A DNA stretch of 26,508 nucleotides from Coriobacteriaceae bacterium AM48-5. GTDB lineage: Bacteria > Actinomycetota > Coriobacteriia > Coriobacteriales > Coriobacteriaceae. Positions 1-10,567 of this stretch are shown here, piece after piece. The stretch lies in assembly GCA_027669525.1 (NCBI GenBank), contig JAQEDJ010000033.1:1-26508 (forward strand), in the 5' to 3' direction. A model generated the notes under the pieces. That model made no database searches. It had not been told where the DNA came from and saw nothing but the letters and a program-made list of their open reading frames with translations. A program made the position numbers and the translations under genes. Every line of letters begins with the position of its first letter. Within the stretch, counting starts at the first letter, position 1.

Positions 1-2
1 GC

Positions 3-2004
3 CCGACGCCCCCCGCCCCCACCGGCAAGCTCGCCCGCCTGCGCGGCGCCTTTGTGGGCAAACCGCTCGTCGCCGCCGTCCTGTGCCTGCTGCTCGCCGG
101 CGTCTTTGCGCTGCTGGGAATGGAAGTCTCGTCCAACCATGACTTTACCTGGGTCTACCCCCTGTGCATCCTGCTCGAGTGGGCCATCATCACCGTGCTC
201 ATGATCGGCTTGTTCTTCCTGTTCCAGCGCCACGGCGCAGCTCCCGCGGTCCTGGCCTTTGCCCTCTTTGTCCTGGGCATTGCCGAGTTCTTCGTCATCA
301 CGTTTAAATCCATGCCCATCCAGCCGGGCGACCTTTCGGCCATCTCCACCGCCGCCGCGGTCGCCGGCAACGGCTACACCTTCTCCATCTCGCTGTTCTG
401 TGTGCTGTCCATGGGCTTTACCGCCATCGCCATGCTGCTGTGCGAGTACGCCGGCCTGGTGGCACCGCACCGTCAGAAGGGCGCCGCCAACGCCAAGCGC
501 ATGCTGCTCACCAACCTGCTCGTGGCAGTGCTGTGCCTGGGCGGCGTAACCGCGCATGTCACGCTCATCGACTACTACAACACCCTCGGCATCACCGTCT
601 ACACCTGGCGCCCGCTCGAGAGCTACTGGCGCGAGGGCTACCTGCCCGCCTTTATTAGTGCGGCGCAGTCCATCAAGCCGCCCAAACCCGCCGACTACTC
701 CGTCGACGATGCCAAGGCCACGCTCAAAAAGTACGCCAAGGCCTACGACAAGTCCGACGCGGCCAAGAGCGACGAGCGCGCCGCCGCAAAGGAGCAGTTC
801 GACAGCGAGAAGCCCACGGTCATCGCCATCATGAACGAGACCTTCTCAGACCTTTCGATCTACCAGAACATGCGCGCCGGCTACGAGGGCCCGCAGTACT
901 TTAAGAACCTGTCCAACTGCCTCAGCCGCGGCAAGCTCTATGTGAGCGCCTACGGCGCGGTACCGCCAATACCGAGTTTGAGTTTATGACCGGCAACTCC
1001 ATGGCCAACCTGGGCTCGGGCGTGTACCCCTACACCATCTACAACATGGAGACGACCGGGAACCTGGCAGAACAGTTCAAATCGCTCGGCTATTCCACCA
1101 CGGCCATGCACCCCAACCACGCGACCAACTGGAACCGCGAGAACGTCTACAAGGACTTTGGCTTTGACCAGTTCCTGTCTATCAATGACTTCCAGGGAGC
1201 CGACACCCTGCGCGGCATGGTGACCGACCAGGCTACCTACGACAAGATTCTTGAGCTGCTCGACCAGAACGCCGATCCGCAGTTTATCTTCGACGTGACC
1301 ATGCAGAACCACTCGGGCTACGATACGGGCCTGCTGCCGGTCGACAAGCAGATGCACCTGAATATCGACACGACCGATTTGGACGCCAAGACCGTCGAGG
1401 ACGGCACGCTCTCCGATGTCGACGAGTATGTCTCGTGCATCGAGCAGTCCGACCAGGCGCTGCGCTATTTCCTCAACGCCCTGAGCAAGCTCGACCGTAA
1501 GGTGGTCGTGGTGTTCTGGGGCGACCACCAGCCGTTCTTCCCGTCCAAGTTCAATGACAAGTGGTTTACCGGCGAAGACGATGCTACGCATCAGGAGCGC
1601 CTGTGGCAGACCGACTACATCATCTGGGCCAACTACGACGTTGCCGGCTGCGACCAGACGAGCGAGACCGACGACCTGTCCACCAACTACCTGTCCACCC
1701 AGCTGATGCAGCTGATCGGCGCACCGCTGACCGACTACCAGAAGGCGCACATGACGCTGCGCGAGTCGCTGCCCGCCATCAACTCCGTGGCTACGAGGAC
1801 GCCAGCCTGCGCTGGGCGCTCTCCTCCAACGTCACCGGTGACGACGCCGCAGCAGCAGCCGCCACCAAGGCGCGCGAGGATTACGCCAAGATGCAGTACT
1901 ACGAGATGTTCCGCGACGGCAAGAACGTGTACACCGAGCACTTCCAGACCGAGGCCAACGAGACCGACCCCAACTTGGCACCGGGTACGACCAAGATCAA
2001 GTAA
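3..2004 (+). CDS. LTA synthase-like membrane sulfatase (5'-partial, two frameshifts)
   Basis: Likely a phosphoglycerol transferase/LTA-synthase-type enzyme of the alkaline-phosphatase/sulfatase superfamily, anchored in the membrane with its catalytic domain outside. The frame is open to the left edge, so the GTG at 54 need not be the start. About five hydrophobic segments occur up to position 570. The extracellular domain follows, with the metal/nucleophile region IAIMNETFSDL (about 826-858), the family-typical FEFMTGNSMANLGSG (about 977-1021), a QNHSGYDTG stretch and the metal motif FWGDHQPFF near 1516-1542. Two frame changes, at about 954-959 and 1788-1791, are each repaired by adding one base (the second in a G run), restoring YG-x-GTANTEFEFMTG and NSVGYEDASLRW. 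The C-terminus ends TKIK at 2004. Family assignment is firm; the exact substrate is not. The frameshifts probably reflect sequence error. Confidence 0.8.
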
Positions 2005-2022
2005 CGGGGATCAAGTAACGGG
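1995..2022 (+). repeat. 14-bp tandem duplication over the stop codon
   Basis: The unit GATCAAGTAACGGG occurs twice back to back (1995-2008 and 2009-2022). The first copy contains the sulfatase stop codon TAA and the second lies just outside the gene. It looks like a small slippage duplication. Confidence 0.8.
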
Positions 2023-2034
2023 GTCGGGGGCCCA

Positions 2035-2166
2035 GCGCAGGCGGGGATGCCGGAGGGGCGAAGTTCGCTGCTCTGCAGTCCTGCTCGCACGGAGAGCACA
2101 TTAAGTGCTCTCCGGCTCGTGCGGAACTCGCGACGAACTTCGCCCATCCGGCCTCCCCGCCTGCGC
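2035..2166. repeat. Long imperfect palindrome (hairpin element C)
   Basis: The 33-nt arms 2035-2067 and 2134-2166 are complementary apart from two small symmetric mismatches. Nested inside is a perfect 9-bp hairpin, GGAGAGCAC/GTGCTCTCC, with loop ATTAA (2091-2113). The element fills the gap between two convergent genes. It has the same layered layout (outer arms, internal loop, inner hairpin) as the elements at 16447-16543 and 18931-19026, though most of its sequence differs. It has no T-tract, so a simple terminator role is not supported. Confidence 0.75.
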
Positions 2167-2212
2167 CCCTCGCCCGTTGCGGGTTGAGTGGGCTGATGAG
2201 AAGTAAAGTATG

Positions 2213-2236
2213 AAGGGACCCCCAAAGGGGTCCCTT
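2213..2236. terminator. Hairpin between convergent genes
   Basis: AAGGGACCCC (2213-2222) pairs with GGGGTCCCTT (2227-2236) around a 4-nt loop. It lies between the ends of the sulfatase gene (+) and the serine hydrolase gene (-), so it could end transcription from either side. Neither side has a clear T-run, which keeps confidence moderate. Nothing else is seen between 2237 and 2311. Confidence 0.5.
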
Positions 2237-2311
2237 CTATTAAAGTTCGCACTAGAACTCGTTTTGAGCTTCTGCGTTGGCTTTTGGTCCGTTCGGTACA
2301 GCCAGCTTCGT

Positions 2312-3733
2312 TTAAATCCGAGACACTGCGCTCAGCTCGGCAGATTTCGGAGCGCAAATCATGCCAGCCACGCTAATCGTAAGTGTTATATACAAACCGC
2401 TCACCACTAGCCGAACCTTGCACCGCCTCGTGTTATCCAGCTCCCTCGTCTCTAGCTCAAACACGGTCGGGCTCACCCATGCGCAACATGCAAAGAGTGT
2501 CCTTGAATCCCAATCGGGAGCAGTATCGTGCTCCCCCTCATGCGTTGCAAACTGGAATAGATCCCCGAGCGGCTTTATTTTCTCGGGATTCTCTTTCCAA
2601 ACGCCTTTCGATGCAGAAACGTCATACCTCTCTCCGTTTTTAATGAGCGAAAAGCAGACATCACCATTCTTAAACTCGAGCTCGAATCGCTGCATACCAT
2701 AATCGTTGTCAATGAGCTCGTGACTTCCGCTTAACACGCTTTCACTGCGCCGACCACCGTGCTCCGAACCGGCAACGACTGGTAAGCTTTCAATCGGCTT
2801 ACTCCCGCACAAGCGAGACATGCCCAATACGCCATAGAGAGGATCGAGCAAAGCCTTGCTCCCCGTCGTCGAACTCGATACCGCCACGACAAGATTGTCC
2901 TCGGGGCGCACGTAGCACAGCTGTCCAAATAGACCGGCGCATCTGTATCCGCCGCCGCGGCACATCCAAAATTGATAGCCGTATCCGTTATTGTCCTCCG
3001 TTGCCTCCGGTGGATAATAAGGCTGTGTCTCGACCTGTTTAGTTGTCGCAGCATCAATCCACGCCCGCGGGATGATCTCTTTACCGTCCAGCATTCCCCC
3101 ATCAAGAAGGCACTGCCCAAATTTAGCCAAGTCGGGCGTAGAGAGATGAAGGCCAAATCCTCCGGTGCTGTGATGCCCAGCGTCCTCCTCCCACCACCAT
3201 TGCCTTATTCCAAGCGGCTCAAACAGATGCACACGAAGGTACTCGGACTCCTTCCGACCACTCACCCGCTCAACCAGCAAGCTAAGAAGGTGCGAGCACA
3301 GCGAATCGTAATGAAATCGTCCGGCAGGGTCCCAATCCATCTCGCGCCCAACAACTTCGAGCGCCCAATCATCATTGCCGCCGAGATACGAAATGCCCGC
3401 ATCCTGACCAAGACGCATCGTCAAAAGGTCTCTGATCGTCACGCCCAGCATGCGTTTATCGACCACATGACTTCTATACTCTGGGAACCAATCGATCCAG
3501 GGAGCGTTAAGGTCGACCTTACCCTCGTTCACCAAATAACCGATTGCAATCGAAGTAAATGATTTGGTTACCGAATACAGCGGGTGCACGCAGTCAAGCT
3601 TAAATGGGGCGAGAGAACGGGCAAATACCGTCTCGCCATTTTGATTAACCACAATGGACCGCACTTCCACACCGAGCTTTTGAAGTTCGGCCAAGTACTC
3701 ATTTCCCAAGTCCTCATTAAATATGACACCCAT
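2312..3733 (-). CDS. Serine hydrolase, beta-lactamase/EstB family
   Basis: A class C beta-lactamase-fold serine hydrolase of about 473 residues; family members are esterases, peptidases or amide hydrolases. The SxxK nucleophile motif is seen in YSVTKSFTS, the second motif as YDS in FHYDSLCSHLL, and a KTG-equivalent as HSTGGFG. A domain of about 120 residues follows the catalytic part. The start chosen is the ATG at 3731-3733 (MGVIFNEDLG), with AAGGA about 10 nt upstream; a start at MHAVEKD 33 nt earlier has no visible ribosome site. No signal peptide is obvious, suggesting a cytoplasmic enzyme. It is the last gene of the GH4-PTS operon, about 95 nt after the EIIBC stop, so it may process an acylated or otherwise modified substrate of that pathway. 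That role is inference. Confidence 0.75.
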   Translation of the reverse strand: MGVIFNEDLGNEYLAELQKLGVEVRSIVVNQNGETVFARSLAPFKLDCVHPLYSVTKSFTSIAIGYLVNEGKVDLNAPWIDWFPEYRSHVVDKRMLGVTIRDLLTMRLGQDAGISYLGGNDDWALEVVGREMDWDPAGRFHYDSLCSHLLSLLVERVSGRKESEYLRVHLFEPLGIRQWWWEEDAGHHSTGGFGLHLSTPDLAKFGQCLLDGGMLDGKEIIPRAWIDAATTKQVETQPYYPPEATEDNNGYGYQFWMCRGGGYRCAGLFGQLCYVRPEDNLVVAVSSSTTGSKALLDPLYGVLGMSRLCGSKPIESLPVVAGSEHGGRRSESVLSGSHELIDNDYGMQRFELEFKNGDVCFSLIKNGERYDVSASKGVWKENPEKIKPLGDLFQFATHEGEHDTAPDWDSRTLFACCAWVSPTVFELETRELDNTRRCKVRLVVSGLYITLTISVAGMICAPKSAELSAVSRI

Positions 3734-3773
3734 GATTACATTGTCCTTTTCGACGGCATGCATCAAACCAGAA

Positions 3774-3804
3774 GCCGCCCCGCTGCTCGCACAGCAAGGG
3801 CGGC
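3774..3804 (-). promoter_or_regulatory. Intercistronic hairpin
   Basis: GCCGCCC (3774-3780) pairs with GGGCGGC (3798-3804), with an inner GCTG/CAGC pair. It sits between the EIIBC stop and the hydrolase start, with no T-run after it. It could stabilise the upstream mRNA or reduce expression of the hydrolase. Confidence 0.4.
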
Positions 3805-3827
3805 CCTCCAAACAAGAAGCAACAAAG

Positions 3828-5291
3828 CTACTTGGCAGACTCGAGCTGTTCGTCCTTATACGTTGCATATGTTAGGACAAACGACACAATACTCGAAACC
3901 ACAATACCCGCAATGACGAAGAGTAGGCAATTCACACCCATGGCGCCCGAAGGATCGATGAAGCCCGGGAACGCGCAGAAACCGCCGCCAGTAAACTCGA
4001 ACATCTTAGTTCCCAATGCACCGATGATCAGACCGCCTGGCACCGAAGCAATGCAGCTAATGATAAACGGCTTTTTGCGCGGAAGCGTAATGCCGTAAAT
4101 ACAAGGCTCGGTAATGCCAAAGAAGAATCCTGAGATAAACGCCGGCCAGCCAAGCTCCTTAAGCTTGACGTCCTTAGTTTTGAGCAGAATTGCCAAAACA
4201 GCGAAGGACTGGGCATAGGAGCAGACCATGTAAGGAGCCATCACAATATCCCAGCCCTGCGAAGCAATGTTCACGAGCATCAAGGCGATAACGCTCCAGT
4301 GGAAACCAAAGATAACCATAACCTGCCAAATTGCAGTCAGCACCACGCCGCCGAGTGCGCCGCCGATAACCGGAAGGCTATAGAGCGAGTTGAACAGCAA
4401 GCTCATGAGGTTTGTGATGAACGTTGCGATAGGCCCGATAATCAGGTACGTCGCGGGAACCATGACCACAAGCACGCACGTAGGAACAAAGAAGAACTTG
4501 ATGTACTCAGAGAAGTGCTTGCGGCACCATTTCTCAAGCTTTGCGGCAAACCAAACCGAAAGGATAATGGGGATAACTGAACTCGTATATCCAGAGGACG
4601 GCATAATGACCGGGATACCGAGGAACGTCGTGTAGTAGTTCATCGCAAACGGCGTGTTTGCCAGAACGGCGCCGAGCACCTTGCCGCTGGTAATATTCAC
4701 CATGGTCGGATATGTAAGCGCGATGCCGAGCGTCATGCCGATAAATTCGCTGCAGCCAAACTTCTTTGCAGCCGTATATCCCAAAATAATCGGCAGGAAG
4801 TAGAAAAATCCATCACCGGCAGCATAGAGTATCTGATAGATACCGTCATTGGCGGTAACCCAGCCGAGTGCCACAAGAATACTTAAGATACCCTTGATCA
4901 TGCCCGCAGCACAGAGAACGGCAAGAATGGGTTGAATTACACCCGAAATCGTATCGATGAGCGCACTCACGAGATTTCCGTGTTTGACTGGCTCTCCGTC
5001 CTCATCGACCTCGCCAAGGCCCTCCACGCCGGAAGCCTTCAAAGCAGCATCGTAGGCATCCTCAACAACGTTGATTCCAACAACAACTTGGTACTGGCCA
5101 TTGGCGTTAACAACTTGAACCACGCCCTTTAAGGACTCGATGGCCTTGGTGTCAGCCTTTGATTCATCACGCAATTTAAAGCGGAGACGCGTCATACAAT
5201 GCGCAATGCTTACAATATTCGAGCTGCCGCCCACTAAGCCAACGACATCTTCGCCAAGCTTACGATTAGTGAGCTCTTTACTCTCGCTCAT
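3828..5291 (-). CDS. PTS sugar transporter, EIIBC (glucoside/sucrose/trehalose type)
   Basis: Membrane component that takes up and phosphorylates a sugar, most likely an alpha-glucoside given its partner enzyme. The 487-residue protein has an N-terminal EIIB domain with the phospho-accepting cysteine at residue 32 (HCMTRLRF), as in the glucoside EIIB family. An EIIC domain of about 10 hydrophobic segments follows, with the conserved GITEPCIYGITLP near its C-terminal third. There is no EIIA domain, so a separate EIIA or another permease's EIIA must donate phosphate. The start MSESKEL at 5289-5291 has GAGGAGA just upstream; an in-frame start 33 nt earlier is less likely. It lies 57 nt downstream of the GH4 gene. 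A B-C domain order is typical of the sucrose, trehalose and beta-glucoside permeases, whereas maltose permeases are usually C-B, so substrate is open. Confidence 0.9.
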   Translation of the reverse strand: MSESKELTNRKLGEDVVGLVGGSSNIVSIAHCMTRLRFKLRDESKADTKAIESLKGVVQVVNANGQYQVVVGINVVEDAYDAALKASGVEGLGEVDEDGEPVKHGNLVSALIDTISGVIQPILAVLCAAGMIKGILSILVALGWVTANDGIYQILYAAGDGFFYFLPIILGYTAAKKFGCSEFIGMTLGIALTYPTMVNITSGKVLGAVLANTPFAMNYYTTFLGIPVIMPSSGYTSSVIPIILSVWFAAKLEKWCRKHFSEYIKFFFVPTCVLVVMVPATYLIIGPIATFITNLMSLLFNSLYSLPVIGGALGGVVLTAIWQVMVIFGFHWSVIALMLVNIASQGWDIVMAPYMVCSYAQSFAVLAILLKTKDVKLKELGWPAFISGFFFGITEPCIYGITLPRKKPFIISCIASVPGGLIIGALGTKMFEFTGGGFCAFPGFIDPSGAMGVNCLLFVIAGIVVSSIVSFVLTYATYKDEQLESAK

Positions 5292-5348
5292 TTTTTCTCT
5301 CCTCAGTGCGACCTTCATCGGCAAGTCACCCGCCGGTGCTTTGGCTTC

Positions 5349-6708
<1,360 letters not shown>

Positions 6709-6725
6709 TGTTTATGTCTTGCTTA

Positions 6726-6755
6726 AATATAGAGTTTCCTATTAGCATTTGTCTA
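6726..6755 (-). promoter_or_regulatory. Promoter of the GH4-PTS operon
   Basis: On the minus strand, TAGACA (6750-6755) and TATATT (6726-6731) are 18 bp apart and read towards the GH4 gene. The -35 box is part of operator copy 2, so repressor binding would block polymerase directly. Confidence 0.6.
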
Positions 6756-6759
6756 GACA
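6750..6759. promoter_or_regulatory. GntR-type operator, copy 2
   Basis: A second exact TGTCTAGACA palindrome, 51 bp from copy 1 (about five helical turns). It overlaps the -35 box of the operon promoter and lies 109 bp before the gntR start. It is well placed to control both divergent units. Confidence 0.7.
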
Positions 6760-6868
6760 GGTCTTTGTTTATGGATGAACGGTTGTCTTTTTTCCGTAAA
6801 CGGTGTTGCCGGAATCGATTTATAGTTAGGAACGGCGTTTTTCTTTACAAAGGATTCAGGAGGCTCAC

Positions 6869-7608
6869 ATGGGAAAGTCCCTATACGGTGAGATATATTG
6901 CAGCCTCAGATCAGAGATAACTAGCGAAGCCATTCCCGTTGGGTCCTTTTTGCCCTCGGAGCTGTCTCTCATAAAGAAATTTAATTGTTCGAGAATGACT
7001 GTCAGAAAAGCAATATCACTCTTAGCAAACGAGGTCTTGTTCAATCAATCAAAGGCCGAGGCGTTAAAGTCATCAGTACGCCGCAAAATGGACTCGACAA
7101 AGAAAGCGCCTTCACCGTTTGCGGCCTCTCGTCATTCACAGAGTCCGCCCGTGTTATTGGCGCTGACTCCCATTCTAAAGTAATCTTTTTTGAGCATGTC
7201 ACAGCTGACGAAGAGCTGTCCGCACTGACAGGAATGACAGTTGAAGCAGATTTGACCCATCTGGGGCTTTTGCGCACGCTCGATTCAAAACCCGTAGCCA
7301 TAGACCGCCATTACTTCTTGACCGAAGCCGTGCCGGGAATCAATGAGGATAATGCCATCAAATCATTATTCCGCTATATCGAAGATGATCTGGGGAAAAC
7401 GATTTCCGTTAGTCAAAGATCAATCACGATTGAAAAGCCTACAAAGGAAGACTGCGAGTTGCTCAATATCCCAGAAAACGACTATCTGGCAGTTATGAGG
7501 AGCAGAACATTCGATTCTCTTGGGCTACAGTTTGAATACGTTGAGTCAAAATACATTCCGAGCATTTTTCATTTTCATGACACTGCGACACGAACACCGC
7601 TGCCATAA
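6869..7608 (+). CDS. GntR-family sugar regulator with UTRA domain (one frameshift)
   Basis: A transcriptional regulator, probably a repressor of the divergent GH4-PTS operon that senses a phosphorylated sugar. The N-terminal winged helix-turn-helix (MGKSLYGEIYCSLRSEI, then FLPSELSLIKKF and SRMTVRKAIS) covers about residues 1-70. A UTRA effector domain follows from about residue 80 to the end (LLRTLDSKPVAIDRHYF, then the strand FEYVESKYIPS). The frame breaks near 7034: adding one G in GAGGTCTT restores LLANEGLVQSIKGRGVKVIS, the normal end of the DNA-binding domain, giving about 246 residues. AGGAGG lies 5 nt before the ATG. Loss of one G from a GGG run is probably a sequence error, but a true inactivating mutation would leave the operon derepressed. 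Confidence 0.8.
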
Positions 7609-7689
7609 TTCTTGGCTCAGCAGCATTGCCATGATAAACCAGACGCAATGAGCGGACCAAAAGTCTAAGCCTGAGCCCACTTATCCGTT

Positions 7690-7915
7690 GGGAAACCGCA
7701 TCCCACTCCGACTACAAATTCCGGGTCGTACTTTCCGCCAAGGCCCTCAACTGGAAACTGCATCCCATTTCTCGGCCAAATACTGGGATGCGGTTTCCAC
7801 AGAGCCCCTCAACGGGAAACCGCATCCCATTCCAAAGGCAAATTCCGGGACGCAGCTTCCGCAACCCCGCCCATCCGGAAAGCCCATCCCACTCCGCACA
7901 CATCCGGGCATAGAA
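7690..7915. repeat. Degenerate 62-bp tandem repeat, about 3.5 units, each with internal dyad symmetry
   Basis: The motif GGAAACCGCATCCCA or a variant starts at 7691, 7753, 7815 and 7877, exactly 62 bp apart each time. Each of the first three units also holds an inverted half-site downstream. In unit 2 this is a near-exact reverse complement (GGGATGCGGTTTCC, about 7785-7798), and it is degraded in units 1 and 3. Linker segments such as CAAATTCCGGG and CCCTCAAC recur as well. No gene is seen between 7609 and 8029 apart from this array and the terminator at 7964-7991. Spacing and internal symmetry do not fit a CRISPR. Confidence 0.8.
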
Positions 7916-7963
7916 CAATCAGCTTATTAGGCCTTCCATCAATAAAGGGCGCCTTCGTGTCAT

Positions 7964-7991
7964 GAAAAAAGCCCGAGGATTTCGGGGCTTT
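7964..7991 (-). terminator. Intrinsic terminator of the flavodoxin-like gene
   Basis: On the minus strand, AAGCCCCGA and TCGGGCTT form a stem around a short loop, followed by a run of six T (7965-7970). It lies about 40 bp beyond the stop of the flavodoxin-like gene. Confidence 0.75.
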
Positions 7992-8029
7992 CACTTCTAG
8001 TATTATTTCGCACGCACGGCAGCGACTGC

Positions 8030-8587
8030 CTACTCGCCCAGCACGGCTTTCTTTGCGGCTGCGGCCATGTTGTCCAGATCCTCCTTGGTGGGGTGATCCT
8101 TCGCGGCAACCCAGTTGTCGAGCAGCATCTTAAATCGGGCGTTTTCGGGATCTTGCTCAAGCATTGCCTCGTAGCGCTGCTTGACCGCGGGGCCCATCTT
8201 GCCCTGGCACATCGCCCAGCCCGCAAGCTCGGCATCCCCAGCCAAATTGGAAGTTACGCGATCAATAATCTGCTGGTAATAGCTCTGGTCGGCCCCAAAG
8301 CCGCAGGTGCCAAACAGGAAGACGCGCTTGCCGTGCAAGGCGGAGAGCAACGCCGCGACCGAAGGCGTGCACGCGCCCTTGTCGCACCAAAAACCGACGA
8401 GCACCGTGTCGGCCGCGCAGGCGCCCTGCGCCTCGAGCGCAACCTGATCTGCGTCCGCATCGTCGCTCAACGCTGCGGCGTGGACAAACTCAACGCCCGC
8501 AGCCTGCAGAGTGCGCTTGATCGCACCCGAAACCATCCTGGTATTACCGCTCTTGCTGTTAACCACCAAAGAGCACGTCATAGTCAC
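8030..8587 (-). CDS. Flavodoxin-like protein
   Basis: A small FMN-binding-fold protein of 185 residues, probably an electron carrier or FMN-dependent reductase partner in the cytoplasm. The N-terminal strand and phosphate-binding loop are VVNSKSGNTRMV (residues 8-19), the classical flavodoxin signature. LVGFWCDKGACTPSVAALL and KRVFLFGTCGFGA match later flavin-contact loops of the 'flavodoxin family' group. There is no signal peptide or metal site. The C-terminus is helical and charged. It is transcribed alone or after the upstream ABC exporter, ends at a good terminator, and has a plausible promoter of its own. The physiological partner cannot be told from the sequence; BilS-type flavodoxins are one possible relative, but no bilirubin reductase gene is present here. 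Confidence 0.75.
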   Translation of the reverse strand: MTMTCSLVVNSKSGNTRMVSGAIKRTLQAAGVEFVHAAALSDDADADQVALEAQGACAADTVLVGFWCDKGACTPSVAALLSALHGKRVFLFGTCGFGADQSYYQQIIDRVTSNLAGDAELAGWAMCQGKMGPAVKQRYEAMLEQDPENARFKMLLDNWVAAKDHPTKEDLDNMAAAAKKAVLGE

Positions 8588-8640
8588 GTTGCCTCGTTTC
8601 CCCCAAAACTAAAGCCACTAATGCAATTTATTAGATGAAT

Positions 8641-8668
8641 ATCTTAGTACTAACGTGACAGATGTAAA
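8641..8668 (-). promoter_or_regulatory. Possible promoter of the flavodoxin-like gene
   Basis: On the minus strand, TTTACA (8663-8668) and TAAGAT (8641-8646) are 16 bp apart and read towards the gene. GTCACGTT (8584-8591) and AACGTGAC (8653-8660) form an 8-bp inverted repeat across the leader, which could be an operator or a long hairpin. Confidence 0.4.
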
Positions 8669-8708
8669 CCACCGTCTGTCGATTGATTAATTTGCCCCAC
8701 GGGCTTGC

Positions 8709-10567
8709 TCACTGGGCGAACTGGCTGCGGTAGAGCTCGGCGTAGAAGCCGCCTGCCGCTAGCAGCTCGTTGTGCGTGCCGCGCTCGATAATCTCGCCGT
8801 CGCGCATCACCAGAATGCAGTCGGCGTTGCGGATCGTCGACAGGCGGTGCGCCACGACAAAGCTCGTGCGGCCAGCCATGAGCTCGTCGAATGCCGCCTG
8901 CACCTGTAGCTCGGTGCGCGTATCGATGCTCGAGGTCGCCTCGTCCAGCAGCAAGATCGCCGGGTCGGTGAGCATGACGCGCGCGATGCACAGCAGCTGT
9001 TTTTGGCCCTGGCTAAACGTGCCGCCATCCTCGCCGATGACCGTATCGTAGCCACCTGGCAGCTGCACGATAAACTTGTGCGCATGCGCGCGCTTGGCGG
9101 CCTCGATGATCTGCTCGCGCGTGGCTCCTGGGCAACCGTAAGCGATGTTGTCCGCCACCGTGCCCTCGAACAGCCACGTATCCTGCAGCACCATGCCAAA
9201 GGCGCGGCGCAGGCTCGCGCGCGTGTAGTCACGCGAAGACCGGCCATCGACCATGATGCGTCCGGCATCGATATCGTAAAAGCGCAGCAGCAGGTTGATG
9301 AGCGTCGTCTTGCCGCAGCCCGTAGGACCGACCAGGCAAAGCGCATGCCGGGTTTGGCGTCAATGCAAATGTCCTGCAGCAGCTTGCGGTCGGGCACGTA
9401 GCTAAAGTCCACATGCTCAAAGGCGACCTCGCCCTGCGGGGCAGCAAGCTCTACGGCGTCCGACGCGTCGGGTTCCTGCTCGCGTGCATCGAGCAGCGCG
9501 AACATGCGGCGCGCCGAGGCATACGCCGTCTGGATCTGCGTAATGACGTTGGTGACCTCGTTAAACGGCTTAGTGTACTGGTTGGCGTAGGACAGGAAAA
9601 TCTGCACGCCGCCCACCGTGAGCGCCGCGGGCACGCCCGTGATCACGCCCACGCAGCCGATCACGGCGACCACGGCATAGATGATGTTATTGATAAAGCG
9701 CGTGCCGGGGTTGGAGAGCGAACCCATAAACTGTGCGCGCTCGCCCGCGGTGTAGAGCTCAGCGTTGAGGGCATCGAAGCGCTGCTGGGCGTTGGGACCA
9801 TAGGCAAAGGCGTCGACAAGCTTTTGCTCGCCTACGTATTCCTCGATATGGCCGCCAAGCTGACCCTGAATGCGTTGTTGAGCCGTAAAGCTCTTGTTGG
9901 AGAGCTTGGCGATGGCGCCGGCGGCAAAGATGGAAAGCGGCGTGACGAGCACCACCACGAGCGTCATGGTCAGGTTGATGGAGAGCATAAACGCGAGCGT
10001 GCCAACGATGGTGATGACGCCGGTAAAGAGCTGGGTAAAGCCCTGCAGCAGACCGTCGCCCACCTGATCGACGTCGTTGACCACGCGGCTCATAAGGTCG
10101 CCGTGGGCATGGCTGTCGATAAAGCTGAGCGGCATATGGCTGAGCTTGTCGCTCGCCTCCACGCGCATGTCGCGCACCGTTTCGTAGGACAGGCGGTTGA
10201 CGCAATAGCCCTGCAGCCACTGGAAGGCCGCAGCACCTACAACGACAATCGCGAGCTTGGTAACGAGCGGCAGCAGTGCATCGAAATCAACCTGGCCCGC
10301 GGCAACGATCAGGTCGATACCCTCGCCGATAAGGATAGGCGTGTAGAGCTGCAGGATCACCGAGACGGCGGCACTCACAAACGACGCTACAAACGAAATG
10401 CGATGCGGACGAACGTAGCCCATCAGGCGGCGGGTCACCGCACCCACGGGATAGCGCTCGGGATCGCCGGGCTGGCGCGGGCCGTCGCCCAGGTCGTTGA
10501 GGTTATCGTTACCGGACACGTTTGCCGTCATCGTGGCGACCGAACCGGAGGAAGTGTACGGATTCAT
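8709..10567 (-). CDS. ABC exporter subunit B of pair 1 (one frameshift)
   Basis: Half-transporter of the multidrug/lipid exporter type, about 619 residues, with six membrane helices followed by an ATPase. The membrane part starts near YVRPHRISFVASF. In the ATPase, the Walker A motif is restored as LVGPTGCGKTT when one base is added near 9335 (GCCTGG read as GCCCTGG). Signature is FSQGQKQ; Walker B is AILLLDEATSSID with the catalytic Glu present; the H-loop is VVAHRLST. It starts directly after the partner's stop (TAA then ATG), with AAAGGAGG inside the partner's last codons, so the two are translationally coupled. Because its own Walker B is canonical and the partner's is degenerate, the pair fits heterodimers of the BmrCD and TM287/288 type. 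Substrate unknown. The frameshift is probably a sequencing error. Confidence 0.85.

Noticed and set aside
950..1750. 266-codon open frame on the minus strand
   Set aside because: Shadow of the sulfatase gene, whose catalytic motifs are on the plus strand.
7690..7915. CRISPR array
   Set aside because: Periodic, but the 'spacers' are also repeated, the units are too diverged and no cas gene is present.
8254..8638. Plus-strand and second minus-strand frames over the flavodoxin-like gene
   Set aside because: Low-complexity shadow translations; only the 185-residue minus frame has a fold signature and codon pattern.
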